From the NCBI RefSeq assembly GCF_017301635.1, contig NZ_CP071091.1, positions 6,708,001 through 6,772,000 on the forward strand: a stretch of DNA of 64,000 nucleotides, in the 5' to 3' direction. Made by a program: the position numbers and the translations under genes. Shown one piece after another: positions 8,621 to 17,697 of the stretch (position 1 is the first letter of the stretch; each line of letters opens with the position of its first letter). The notes beneath the pieces were generated by a model, which searched no databases, was not told the origin of the DNA, and saw only the letters and a program-made list of their open reading frames with translations. Origin of the DNA: Myxococcus landrumus (GTDB taxonomy: Bacteria; Myxococcota; Myxococcia; Myxococcales; Myxococcaceae).

Positions 8621-8986
8621 TCAGCGCACGGCGCTGCGCAGCGCGGGGGCCAGCTCCTGACGGCAGGCCTCGTCGCACTCGGAGAAGCGCATGAGGAACT
8701 CCGCCTGCTTCTGGCAGCGCATGAGCAGCTTCGGGCCCGCGTCGGCCAGGCACATGAGGCGGAAGCTGTCGCGCGTCTCCATGAAGAGGGCCTCCCGCTG
8801 CGCGGGGGACAGCGCGTTGAGCGCGCGGTTCTCTCCGCCCTGGAGATAGCCCCACACGAGGGCGAGCACGAGCAGCACGATGCCCAGGACCACCGCCTGC
8901 CGGACACGCTTCTGGTTGCGAGTCGGCGCCCGGTCTCGGGTGAAGATGTTCGCCTCTTCCCCCTCCTCGTTCCCGTTCAAACCCAT
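8621..8986 (-). CDS. Small single-span membrane protein with four-cysteine motif, copy 2
   Basis: 121 residues: a charged N-terminus (MGLNGNEEGEEANIF), one membrane helix (AVVLGIVLLVLALVWGYL), then a helical domain ending in C-x11-C-x12-C-x3-C. This is the same cysteine spacing as the downstream paralogue, and shared residues include the RFxECxxxC stretch. The start at ATG 8986 follows a G-rich site. The positively charged segment just before the helix predicts that the cysteine domain faces the periplasm. Not recognised as a named family. Confidence 0.7.
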   Translation of the reverse strand: MGLNGNEEGEEANIFTRDRAPTRNQKRVRQAVVLGIVLLVLALVWGYLQGGENRALNALSPAQREALFMETRDSFRLMCLADAGPKLLMRCQKQAEFLMRFSECDEACRQELAPALRSAVR

Positions 8987-9069
8987 AGAGCCCCCGTTCC
9001 ACCGCAATCCGCGGAGCAACGCCAGCATTCCTTGTCGCCGGTGTGAAGGAGGCGTCACCCCTGGGTGGG

Positions 9070-9091
9070 TTGCAGGCTGCACGAAAGGGCC
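9070..9091 (-). promoter_or_regulatory. Shared upstream motif, site 3
   Basis: Minus-strand match to GGNCC-N5-TGC-N-G-N2-TGCAA, 83 bases before the second four-cysteine gene. It lies in the divergent region with the sigma-54 response regulator. It is closely alike to the site before the potassium operon (GGCCCT, TCGTGCAG and TGCAA blocks in common). Confidence 0.42.
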
Positions 9092-9209
9092 GGGCCTGGG
9101 TTGCGGACCGCACGGCGGACACAGGGGTGGTGGGCGTGGAAGTCCCCGTGAGGACTCGAATCATGCAAGTCGCACGGCCCGGCGCGCGGGCTGCACTTAG
9201 AATCAAGCC

Positions 9210-10595
9210 ATGGAAGCACGGACGGAAGCGGGCCCTGTCTCGGGGGAGCGCCCCATGCGGGTGCTGGTGGTGGACGACGAGCGGAACATCCGCCACACGT
9301 TGCGCGTGTGTCTGGAGGGGTTCGGCTGTGAAGTGCGCGAGGCGGCCACGCCCGAGGCGGCCCTGGCGGCCCTCGCCCAGGGGCCCGCCGACCTGGCCTT
9401 CGTCGACTTGAGGCTGGGCACCGCGAGCGGGTTGGACCTGCTGCCCCGGCTGCTCGCCGAGTCACCCAACCTGGATGTGGTGCTCATCACCGCGTACGCG
9501 ACATTCGACACGGCGGTGGAGGCGGTGCGGCGAGGGGCTCGGGACTATCTGCCCAAGCCCTTCACGCCCGCGCAGATTCGCCATGTGCTGGACCGCTCGC
9601 GGGAGCACCGGGCGCTGTCGTCGCAGTTGGAGAGCCTGGAGGGGCAGCTCGCGCAGGCGGTGCCGGAGGCCACGCTGGAGACGGCGTCGCCCGTGATGCA
9701 CGCGGCGATTGGACTGGTGTCGCGCGCGGCGACGGCGGATGCGGCGGTGTTGCTGCGCGGGGAGAGTGGCACGGGCAAGGGCGTGCTCGCGCGGGCGCTG
9801 CATTCGATGAGCTCGCGGCGGCGGCGGCCCTTCGTCACGGTGAACTGCCCCACGCTGTCGGAGCAGCTCCTGGCGAGTGAGCTGTTCGGGCATGTGCGCG
9901 GGGCCTTCACGGGCGCGGTGAAGGACCAGCCGGGGCGCGTGGAGCAGGCGGAGGGCGGCACGCTGTTCCTGGATGAAATCGCGGAGATGAGCCCGTCGCT
10001 CCAGGCGCAGTTGCTGCGGTTCCTGCAGGAGAAGCAGTTCGAGCGGCTGGGCGAAGGGCGCACGCGCAAGGCGGACGTGCGCGTGGTGGCGGCGACGAAT
10101 CGCGACCTGGAGAAGGACGTGGCCGAGGGACGGTTCCGCGAGGACTTGTTCTATCGGCTCAACGTCATCGAGGTGAAGCTGCCGGCGCTGCGGGAGCGGC
10201 CGGAGGACCTGTTGCCGCTGGCGCGGCGGTTCGTGACGTTCTTCGCGAAGACGGCGCAGCGGCCGGTGACACCGGAGCTGTCGCCCGCGACGGAGCGGAT
10301 GTTGTTGGCGTACCCCTGGCCAGGCAACGTGCGCGAGATGCGCAACGCGGTGGAGCGGGCGCTCATCGTGTGGCCCGCGGGGGTGTTGGAGCCGCAAGCA
10401 TTTCCGGAGCGAATCGCCGCGGCGGCGGGCTCCGTGGTGACGCTGGGCGGGCCCCACACGCTGGAGGAAGTGGAGCGCGAGCATACGCTCCGCGTCATGG
10501 CCTCCGCGCCCACGCTGGATGAGGCCGCGAAGGTGCTGGGCATCGACGCGTCCACGCTGTGGCGCAAGCGCAAGAAGTACGAATCGGGGACATGA
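9210..10595 (+). CDS. Sigma-54-dependent response regulator, AlgB-like
   Basis: 461-residue enhancer-binding protein. The receiver domain is at about residues 17-130 with acidic pocket D22/D23 and phospho-acceptor D66. The AAA+ domain has Walker A GESGTGKG at 184-191, the sigma-54 loop GAFTGA at 231-236 and Walker B LFLDEI at 252-257. A Fis-type helix-turn-helix closes the protein (LDEAAKVLGIDASTLWRKRKKY). The ending and overall layout are closest to AlgB, partner of KinB in Pseudomonas. A second start, ATG 9255 just before MRVLVV, has a better ribosome site (GGGGGAG). A KinB-like kinase lies convergently at 17694-19538, and no KdpE-type regulator is linked to the potassium operon. Confidence 0.9.
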   Translation: MEARTEAGPVSGERPMRVLVVDDERNIRHTLRVCLEGFGCEVREAATPEAALAALAQGPADLAFVDLRLGTASGLDLLPRLLAESPNLDVVLITAYATFDTAVEAVRRGARDYLPKPFTPAQIRHVLDRSREHRALSSQLESLEGQLAQAVPEATLETASPVMHAAIGLVSRAATADAAVLLRGESGTGKGVLARALHSMSSRRRRPFVTVNCPTLSEQLLASELFGHVRGAFTGAVKDQPGRVEQAEGGTLFLDEIAEMSPSLQAQLLRFLQEKQFERLGEGRTRKADVRVVAATNRDLEKDVAEGRFREDLFYRLNVIEVKLPALRERPEDLLPLARRFVTFFAKTAQRPVTPELSPATERMLLAYPWPGNVREMRNAVERALIVWPAGVLEPQAFPERIAAAAGSVVTLGGPHTLEEVEREHTLRVMASAPTLDEAAKVLGIDASTLWRKRKKYESGT

Positions 10596-10723
10596 GTATT
10601 GCGGGGAACACCGCTCCCTGGGTGGGCCCCCCCTCAAGAATTCGTAGGAATTCCGGCAATTAAATAGGGTTGGGGCGTGAGCGTTGAAAGGCCCGAGCGT
10701 TCCGCGCCGGGGGGTGCCCACCC

Positions 10724-13700
10724 ATGCAGCCGTGCCCGCAGGAATCGACCCTGACAGACCTTCTCTCGGGCCTGCTGGCCGGAGAGCAGCGCGTCCAAGT
10801 CCTCGCTCATGTCGAGGCGTGTTCGGGCTGTCGCTGGGTCCTCGCCGCGGGTGGAGGGACCGAGACGCAAGTCGCGGGCGCGTCCTCTTCGACCGGCGAG
10901 AGCCCCTTCCAATCCTTGTCACCTGGCACCCGAGTCTCCCGCTACGTCGTGAGGGCGAAGCTGGGGGCGGGGGCGATGGGGGTGGTGTACGCGGCGGATG
11001 ACCCGGAGCTGGGGCGCCGCGTCGCGCTCAAGATGTTGCGCCCCGAAGGCAATCACAAGGCAAAGTTGCAGCAGCGCTTGCTGCGCGAGGCCCAGGCGCT
11101 CGCGCGGCTCTCGCACCCCAATGTCGTCACTCTTTTCGACGTGGGCATGCACGACGACGGCATCTTCCTGGCGATGGAGCTCATCGATGGCGTCACCCTG
11201 AAAGAGTGGATGCAGCGCCGCCATCCCTGGGAGGAGGTCCTCCAGGTCTTCCTCGATGCAGGCAAGGGACTGGAGGCCGCGCATTCGGCGGGGCTGGTGC
11301 ATCGAGACTTCAAGCCCGCGAACGTCTTGATGGGGAACGACGGGCGCGTCTTCGTGACGGACTTCGGCATCGCCCGCTCCCTCGACCAGAACTCGGAGGA
11401 GGACTTCGAGAAGCCGAGTTCGCTCGAGATAAAGCTTCAACCCTCGGACCCGCTCACCCAGACCGGACAGATTCTGGGTACCCCCGCCTATCTGGCACCG
11501 GAGCTGGTCCACGGGCAGCGAGGGGACGCCCGCTCCGACGAGTTCAGCTACTGCGTCGCGCTCCACGAAGCGCTCTTCGGCGAGCGTCCGTTCCGGGGGA
11601 ACACGCTGCATGAGCTGGCCGAGGCCGCGCGGCGCGGAAAGGTGACCTCCCCCCAGGAGGGTGGAACCGTTCCGCCCCATGTCCTGCGCGCCCTCCGCCA
11701 AGGGCTCAGCGGAAGACCCGAGGACCGCTTCCCGACCATGCGGGCCTTGCTCGCGGCCCTCGCACCTCTTCCGCGCCGGAAGCACGAGAGGATTTTCGGC
11801 GCCGTGCTCCTCACCGGAGTCCTGGGCGCCGTCGCGACCTACGGAGTGGTGGAGTATCAGCGCAAGGCAACCTGTGCGGTGGAGGTCGAGAAATCCCTGG
11901 TCGCATGGGGCCCTGTCCAGAGAGAGCAGATGCACGAAGCCTTCCTCGCCACCGGCGTGTTTTATGCCTCTCAAGCCTGGTCAGATCTCGCCATCACCTT
12001 GGACGCGTACACCGCGCAGTGGCGAGCACTTCGCACGGAGTCCTGCATGGCCGCGAAGGGAGAGGATGCGCACCAGGCGCAGCAGACCTCCGCGTGCCTC
12101 GATGCACGACTCTGGCAGTTCGCCGCCATCACGAATGTGCTGCAGAAGGCGGACACGCCAACCGTCCAGAACGCCCGCCAGATCGCTGCCTCACTCGAGG
12201 GACTCAGTGGCTGCCGCGATGCGCAGGGATTCTCCAGCCGTCCGCAACCTCCGGATGGGCTTCGGCCCCAGGTGGATGCGGTCCGAAGCAAGCTGGTGCA
12301 GGTTCGAACCCATCATCTCGCGAACCGGCTCACCGAGGCCCTCGCGCTGTCGACAACCCTGATCGAAGAGCAGCAGGGCATTGGTTACAAGCCACTGGAG
12401 GCGGAGGTGTTCCTGTCTCATGGAATGCTTCTCTCCAGCCTCGGTAATACGAAGGAAGCCGAAAAGTTCATCTACCCGGCCCTGTGGGCCGCGGAGGCCG
12501 CGCACGATGACGAAACTGCGGCACGGGCCTGGCTGGAGGTCGTCACGCTGGAGGCCGGGGCTCCCAGGGCTCGTCCCGATGAGGTGGAGAAGCTCATCCA
12601 GCATGCGCGCGCCGCGGTCGCGAGGCTGGGCCGCGAGCGATTCCCAGACATCACGACGGACCTGCATATCAGCTTGGCAACCATCCGGCGGATGCACGGT
12701 CAACTCTTCGAAGCGGAGCGGGAGGCGCTCGAGGGACTGGATTTCGCGCGCGAACGCCTCGCCGCCGACAACCTCCGAATCCCCCATCTCATACATGAAC
12801 TAGGGCAGATCGATTCCATCCAGGGTAACAACAAAGCTGCCCTGCAGAGCCACCGCCAAGCGTTGGAGCTTCGCGAGAAGATTCTGGGCCCCAACAACTC
12901 CGCGCTCGCGACCTCCTACAACCAGATCGCCCACGTGTCGTTCATGCTGGGCCTGCGCGCCGAGGCAGTCCAAGCCTCGAACAAGGCCTTGGCCCACCTG
13001 GAAGCCTCCTCCTCCCAAGGGATGTCTGTCATGGCGACGACGTTGGTGAACCTTGCCCGCATCGCACGCATCGAGGGGCGGGCCGAGGAAGCCCAGCACC
13101 AACTTGACCGGGCCTCCCAACTCCTCGAGCGGATGCGAGCCCCCGATCATATCTCCGTGGTCCATGTCCTCACGGAGCAGGCGCTCCTCGCCCAAGAGCA
13201 GGGGCACGATGAACAGGCTCTCCGCCTGGCTTCCGATGCGGTGAAGCGCATCGAGACCGACCTCGGCCCTGACACAGAGGAGGTGGTCCTGCCACTGACC
13301 ATCCGAGGCAAGATTCACTTGCGGGCCCGTCGCCATCCGGAGGCGCGGCGCGACCTGCAGGCCGCGCTGAAGCGGGAGGAGAAGATTTGGGGCCCGGAAG
13401 GCAAGCACATGGGGACCGTGCTGTTGTCCCTCTCCGAGCTGGCCTTGGCGACTCAATCGCCCAAGGAGGCACTGGCCTCCTGTGTGCGCGTGCAAATGTT
13501 CGTGCTCCGGACCCAGGGTGATCGGACCCTGGCGGCAGCGAACGCCTTATCCTGTCGTGGCGAGGCGCATCTCGCGATGGGGACCGCGTCGGATGCGATC
13601 CAGGTGCTCGAGCGTGCGTGGGGCATCCATCAGAATTTGGGCGCCCCCCAGGACCCCAAGGTCGTGGGCAAGACCGCCTTCCTGTTGGCCCGCGCATACC

Positions 13701-13843
13701 TGGAGGTGAAGACCTCACCGGACCGGGCGAAGGCGCTCGCGATGGCCGAGGAATCGCGGAGCCTCTTTGCATCCGTGAGCAGCAGGGCCCAGACGGAGCT
13801 CAAGGAGGTCGAGGCCTGGCAGAAGCGTGAGGCCCGGCCATGA
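10724..13843 (+). CDS. Serine/threonine protein kinase with N-terminal zinc finger and C-terminal TPR region, copy 1
   Basis: 1039 residues. The N-terminus carries an anti-sigma-type zinc finger (H29-x3-C33-x2-C36, with C4). The kinase domain spans about 75-345 with glycine loop GAGAMGVV at 81-88, K103, HRDFKPAN at 193-200, DFG at 213-215 and APE at 258-260, so it should be active. One membrane helix follows (about 359-376), then about 650 residues of TPR-like helices that probably form an extracytoplasmic sensor. It overlaps the sigma-like gene by 4 bases (ATGA). A near copy of the same length lies at 14559-17678. Confidence 0.92.
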   Translation: MQPCPQESTLTDLLSGLLAGEQRVQVLAHVEACSGCRWVLAAGGGTETQVAGASSSTGESPFQSLSPGTRVSRYVVRAKLGAGAMGVVYAADDPELGRRVALKMLRPEGNHKAKLQQRLLREAQALARLSHPNVVTLFDVGMHDDGIFLAMELIDGVTLKEWMQRRHPWEEVLQVFLDAGKGLEAAHSAGLVHRDFKPANVLMGNDGRVFVTDFGIARSLDQNSEEDFEKPSSLEIKLQPSDPLTQTGQILGTPAYLAPELVHGQRGDARSDEFSYCVALHEALFGERPFRGNTLHELAEAARRGKVTSPQEGGTVPPHVLRALRQGLSGRPEDRFPTMRALLAALAPLPRRKHERIFGAVLLTGVLGAVATYGVVEYQRKATCAVEVEKSLVAWGPVQREQMHEAFLATGVFYASQAWSDLAITLDAYTAQWRALRTESCMAAKGEDAHQAQQTSACLDARLWQFAAITNVLQKADTPTVQNARQIAASLEGLSGCRDAQGFSSRPQPPDGLRPQVDAVRSKLVQVRTHHLANRLTEALALSTTLIEEQQGIGYKPLEAEVFLSHGMLLSSLGNTKEAEKFIYPALWAAEAAHDDETAARAWLEVVTLEAGAPRARPDEVEKLIQHARAAVARLGRERFPDITTDLHISLATIRRMHGQLFEAEREALEGLDFARERLAADNLRIPHLIHELGQIDSIQGNNKAALQSHRQALELREKILGPNNSALATSYNQIAHVSFMLGLRAEAVQASNKALAHLEASSSQGMSVMATTLVNLARIARIEGRAEEAQHQLDRASQLLERMRAPDHISVVHVLTEQALLAQEQGHDEQALRLASDAVKRIETDLGPDTEEVVLPLTIRGKIHLRARRHPEARRDLQAALKREEKIWGPEGKHMGTVLLSLSELALATQSPKEALASCVRVQMFVLRTQGDRTLAAANALSCRGEAHLAMGTASDAIQVLERAWGIHQNLGAPQDPKVVGKTAFLLARAYLEVKTSPDRAKALAMAEESRSLFASVSSRAQTELKEVEAWQKREARP

Positions 13844-14388
13844 CCGGGAGATCACTCGTGGCGCTCCTGCGCCAACGTCTGCCAAGAGAACGGCACGGGG
13901 AGCTGGCACCCACAGAGGAACTCGAGGCGTTGTTGCGGCAGCACGTTGGCGCGGCGTGGGCGCAGTGGCCCATGTTACAGGTGCCAGTGGAGACCTTCCT
14001 GGGGCACATTGCCGGGCACCTGCCCTCGGGCAAGGTCCTGCAGGTGATGAAAATCCTCCACGGCTCGGACCTGTATCTCGCGTGTGCATGCGCCCAGGGA
14101 GAAACACGGGCGCTCCAGGCCTTCGAGCAACACGTCCTCAGGCGGGTCCCCGCCCGGCTGGGGAGGCTGTCACCCAACATCGTGGAGGAGTCCGTGCAGT
14201 GGGTGCGCAAGCGGCTCCTGGTCGGCAGCGCGCATGCGCCCCCCAGGATTGCCGGCTACGGAGGGCGAGGGCCCCTGCTCACCTGGGTCGCCATCATCGC
14301 CGCGCGCATCGCGGGGGACCTCGCGGGGATGCATGGGCGTCAGCGGCCCGTCGCGGAGCAACGCGTGGGTTCTCCATGGACCGGCTGA
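13840..14388 (+). pseudogene. Truncated Myxococcales-type ECF sigma factor
   Basis: 182 residues, translationally coupled (ATGA) to the kinase gene before it. Residues about 75-170 match the region-2 part of the Myxococcales sigma-70 family often paired with kinases: DLYLACACAQGETRALQAFE, then RIAGYGGRGPLLTW. The protein then stops shortly after the region-2 helix (RIAGDLAGMHG) and has no region 4, which is needed to read a -35 element. It is therefore probably a decayed or regulatory fragment. It could still bind core polymerase or the kinase. Kinase-controlled ECF factors are known (EcfP/PknT in Vibrio), which fits the pairing. Confidence 0.65.
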
Positions 14389-14558
14389 CGCGCAGGTATG
14401 GTGGCCCTCGTTCAGCGCTTGCGCGACGGGGCCCCCCGCGCGACTCGCCACTGCCTTGAAGCCCTGGCCAGGAAGTCGATGTCACTCATGCGAAAAAACG
14501 AGATTGAAAGCGACATCGTTGATTGCTCGAGCGTTCTTCGTTGGGGGGGGACCCACCG

Positions 14559-17500
14559 ATGATGCAGCAGTGCCCGCAGGAATCGACTCTGACGGACCTC
14601 CTCTCCGGCGTGCTGGCCGAGGAGCAGCGCGTCCAAGTCCTCGCTCATGTCGAGGCGTGTGAGTCCTGTCGATGGGCCCTGGCCGCGGGAGGAGGGACCG
14701 CGACGCAGGTCACAGGTTCGCCCCCTTCAGGGAAGCCGTCGCCCTTCCGCGCCCTGGCGCCTGGCACCCAAGTCTCCCGCTACATCGTGAGGGAGAAGCT
14801 GGGGGCGGGGGCGATGGGGGTGGTGTACGCGGCGGATGACCCGGAGCTGGGGCGCCGCGTCGCGCTCAAGATGCTGCACCCCGAAGGCAGCCACAAATCC
14901 AAGTTGCAGCAGCGCCTGCTGCGCGAGGCCCAGGCGCTCGCGCGGCTCTCACACCCCAACGTCGTCACCCTCTACGACGTGGGCACTCACGGCGACGGCA
15001 TCTTCCTCGCGATGGAGCTCATCGAGGGCGTCACCCTGGGGGAGTGGATGCGGCGGCGCCATCCCTGGGAGGAGGTCCTCCAGGTCTTCCTCGATGCGGG
15101 CAAGGGACTGGAGGCCGCGCATTCGGCGGGGCTGGTGCATCGGGACTTCAAGCCCGCGAACATCCTGATGGGGAACGACGGGCGCGTCTTCGTGACGGAC
15201 TTCGGCATCGCCCGCTCCCTCAACCCGAACCCGGAGGAGGACTCCGAGAGCGCGGACCCCATCGAGGTGATGGCTCAACCCGCGGACCCGCTCACGCTGA
15301 CGGGACAGATTCTGGGCACGCCCGCCTACCTCGCGCCGGAGCTGGTCCAGGGGCAGCGAGGGGATGCCCGCTCCGACGAGTTCAGCTTCTGCGTCGCGCT
15401 CCATGAAGCGCTCTTCGGAGAGCGTCCGTTCCGGGGGAGCACGCTGCAGGAGCTGGCCGAGGCCGCGCGACAGGGGAAGGTGAGCCCGCCGAAGAACCGG
15501 GGAAATGTTCCGACCCATATCCAGCGCGCCATCCGCCAGGGGCTCAGCGCCAGACCCGAGGACCGCTTCCCGACCATGCGGGCCTTGCTCGCGGCGCTCG
15601 CGCCTCCACCGCGCCGGAAGCACGCGAGGATTCTCGGCACGCTGCTCCTGGCGAGCGTCGTGGGCGCCGTCGTGGCCTATGGGGTGACGTTGCGTCAGCG
15701 GGAGACGACCTGCGTGATGGAGGCGGAGAAGTCGCTGGTCGCGTGGAGCCCCGAAAGGCGCGAGCAGGTGCATGCGGCCTTCCTCGCCACGGGCGAGAGC
15801 TATGCCCCGCGGGCCTGGTCCGAGCTCTCCATGTTCCTGGATGCCTACACCGCGCAGTGGAGAGCGCTTCGCACGGAGGCCTGCGTGGCCGCGAAGTCGA
15901 AAGATGCGCTCGAGGCGCAGCGGACTTCCGCCTGCCTCGATGCGCTGCTCTGGCAGCTCGCCGCCACCACGGAGGTGTTGCAGAAGGCGGACGCAACGAC
16001 CGTGCAGAACACCCGGCAGCTCACCTCGTCGTTCAAGAGCCTCACCAGTTGCAGCGATACCCAAGCCTCCAGCCGTCCCCAGCCACCGGACGGGCTTCGT
16101 CGCCAGGTGGATGCGGTTCGAAACAAGCTGGCGCAGGTCCGAGCCCATCATCTGGCGAATCGGCTCGCCGAGGGCCTCGAGCTGTCGTCAGCGCTTCTCG
16201 ATGAACAAAAGGCCATTGGCTACAAGCCACTGGAGGCGGAGGTGACGTTCGCGCACGGTCGCCTCCTGGACTTCATCGGCAGGCAGAAGGAGGCCATTCC
16301 GTTTCTCTACCAGTCCCTGTGGGCCGCGGAGACCGCGCGCGACGACGAGAGCGCCGCACGTGCCTGGGTGGAGCTCCTCGCGCTGGAGGGAGAGCAGATG
16401 ACCACTCGGCCCGACGAGGTGGAGAAGATCGTCCAGCACGCACGGGCCGCGGTCGGCCGGCTGGGCCGGGAGCGATTCCCAGACATCACGGCGGACCTGC
16501 ATCTGCACCTGGCGATGCTCCGGCGGCAGGCAGGCCAGCTCTCCGAGGCGGAACAGGAGGCACTCCAGGGGGTGGAGCTCTCTCGCAGGGACAAAACCCC
16601 CGGCAACCTCCGAACTCCCAATCTCATGCACGAGCTGGGGCAGGTCTACTCCGCCCAAGGACGCTACGATGAATCGCTGAAGATCCACCAACAGGCGCTG
16701 GAGATACGAGAGAAGCTGCTGGGCCTCAACAACTCCGCGCTCGTGACGTCCTACAACCGGGTCGCCTCCGTATCGATGGCGGTGGGTCAGCGAGCCATGG
16801 CTCGCAGTGCCTTGAACAAGGCCCTGGCGCTCCAGGAATCCTCCTCCACTCCGGAGACCAGCCCCATGGGGACGACGCTGCTGAACCTGGGATTGATATC
16901 GCGCGTCGAAGGCCGGACCGAGGAGGCTCGACGCCATTATGACCGGGCCCAGCGCATCCTCGAGCGGATTCGGGGTCGCACCAGCACCAACGTGGTCAAC
17001 GTCCTCACGGAGAAAGCCCTCCTCGCGCATGAACAGGGGCAGGAGGAACAGGCCCTCGCACTGGCGTCCGATGCCGTGAATCGCGTCAAGGAAGCACAGG
17101 GCTACAACACCGCGAGCCTGGTCCCTCCCCTGGTCATCCGGAGCCGGATTCACCTGGCGGCGCGTCGCTACACGGAGGCCCGTGGCGACCTGCTGGAGGC
17201 ACTGGCGATGGAGGAGAAAGTCAACGGCAAGGAGGGCAAACAGATAGTGGCCGTGCTGTTGCCCATGGCCCAGCTGGCGCTGGCGACCCAACCACCGCGC
17301 GATGCACTGGACTACTGCGCACGGGCGCGAAGAGTCGCGGCGAAGGTGCAAGGCGAGGGGTCCCCGGAGACAGCGGACGCCCTGTCCTGCATGGGGGAGG
17401 CGCGTCTCGCGATGGGAAGTGCCTCGGAGGCCGTCCCGCTGCTCAAACATGCGCGGTGGCTCCACATGAAATCGGGTGAGCCCAAGGACCCCAAGTCCGC

Positions 17501-17678
17501 GGGGAGGACTTCCTTCCTGTTGGCCCGTGCCTACCTGGAGACAGACAAAGCGCCGGACCGGGCGAAGGCACTCGCGACGGCCAAGGAAGCGCGAAGCTTG
17601 CTTGCATCCGTGGGCACCAGGGCGCAAACGGAACTCAAGGAGACAGAGGCCTGGCAGCAACGAGAGGCCCGGCCATGA
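14559..17678 (+). CDS. Serine/threonine protein kinase with N-terminal zinc finger and C-terminal TPR region, copy 2
   Basis: 1039 residues, the same length and layout as copy 1: zinc finger, kinase domain with intact K, HRDFKPAN, DFG and APE motifs, one membrane helix and a TPR sensor. The DNA of the zinc-finger and kinase parts is very close to copy 1 over long stretches, while the TPR part has diverged clearly. The start is ATG 14559, after a run of eight G; the frame is open back to a TTG at 14523, but the ATG aligns with copy 1. The stop overlaps a 5' remnant of a sigma gene (ATGACCGGG), then runs straight into the end of the convergent histidine kinase gene. Confidence 0.92.
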   Translation: MMQQCPQESTLTDLLSGVLAEEQRVQVLAHVEACESCRWALAAGGGTATQVTGSPPSGKPSPFRALAPGTQVSRYIVREKLGAGAMGVVYAADDPELGRRVALKMLHPEGSHKSKLQQRLLREAQALARLSHPNVVTLYDVGTHGDGIFLAMELIEGVTLGEWMRRRHPWEEVLQVFLDAGKGLEAAHSAGLVHRDFKPANILMGNDGRVFVTDFGIARSLNPNPEEDSESADPIEVMAQPADPLTLTGQILGTPAYLAPELVQGQRGDARSDEFSFCVALHEALFGERPFRGSTLQELAEAARQGKVSPPKNRGNVPTHIQRAIRQGLSARPEDRFPTMRALLAALAPPPRRKHARILGTLLLASVVGAVVAYGVTLRQRETTCVMEAEKSLVAWSPERREQVHAAFLATGESYAPRAWSELSMFLDAYTAQWRALRTEACVAAKSKDALEAQRTSACLDALLWQLAATTEVLQKADATTVQNTRQLTSSFKSLTSCSDTQASSRPQPPDGLRRQVDAVRNKLAQVRAHHLANRLAEGLELSSALLDEQKAIGYKPLEAEVTFAHGRLLDFIGRQKEAIPFLYQSLWAAETARDDESAARAWVELLALEGEQMTTRPDEVEKIVQHARAAVGRLGRERFPDITADLHLHLAMLRRQAGQLSEAEQEALQGVELSRRDKTPGNLRTPNLMHELGQVYSAQGRYDESLKIHQQALEIREKLLGLNNSALVTSYNRVASVSMAVGQRAMARSALNKALALQESSSTPETSPMGTTLLNLGLISRVEGRTEEARRHYDRAQRILERIRGRTSTNVVNVLTEKALLAHEQGQEEQALALASDAVNRVKEAQGYNTASLVPPLVIRSRIHLAARRYTEARGDLLEALAMEEKVNGKEGKQIVAVLLPMAQLALATQPPRDALDYCARARRVAAKVQGEGSPETADALSCMGEARLAMGSASEAVPLLKHARWLHMKSGEPKDPKSAGRTSFLLARAYLETDKAPDRAKALATAKEARSLLASVGTRAQTELKETEAWQQREARP

Positions 17679-17697
17679 CCGGGGGCACCTCGTCTAC
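17675..17697 (+). pseudogene. Remnant of sigma gene start at duplication edge
   Basis: Directly after copy 2 of the kinase the sequence reads GGCCATGACCGGG, as it does after copy 1, where it starts the sigma-like gene. Similarity fades within about 20 bases and the convergent histidine kinase gene ends here (stop at 17694). This looks like the right-hand breakpoint of the tandem duplication. Confidence 0.5.

Noticed and set aside
9070..9110. Sigma-54 promoter before the AlgB-like regulator
   Set aside because: GG and GC elements exist, but the spacing is not the required ten bases in the plus orientation and the -24 box does not match.
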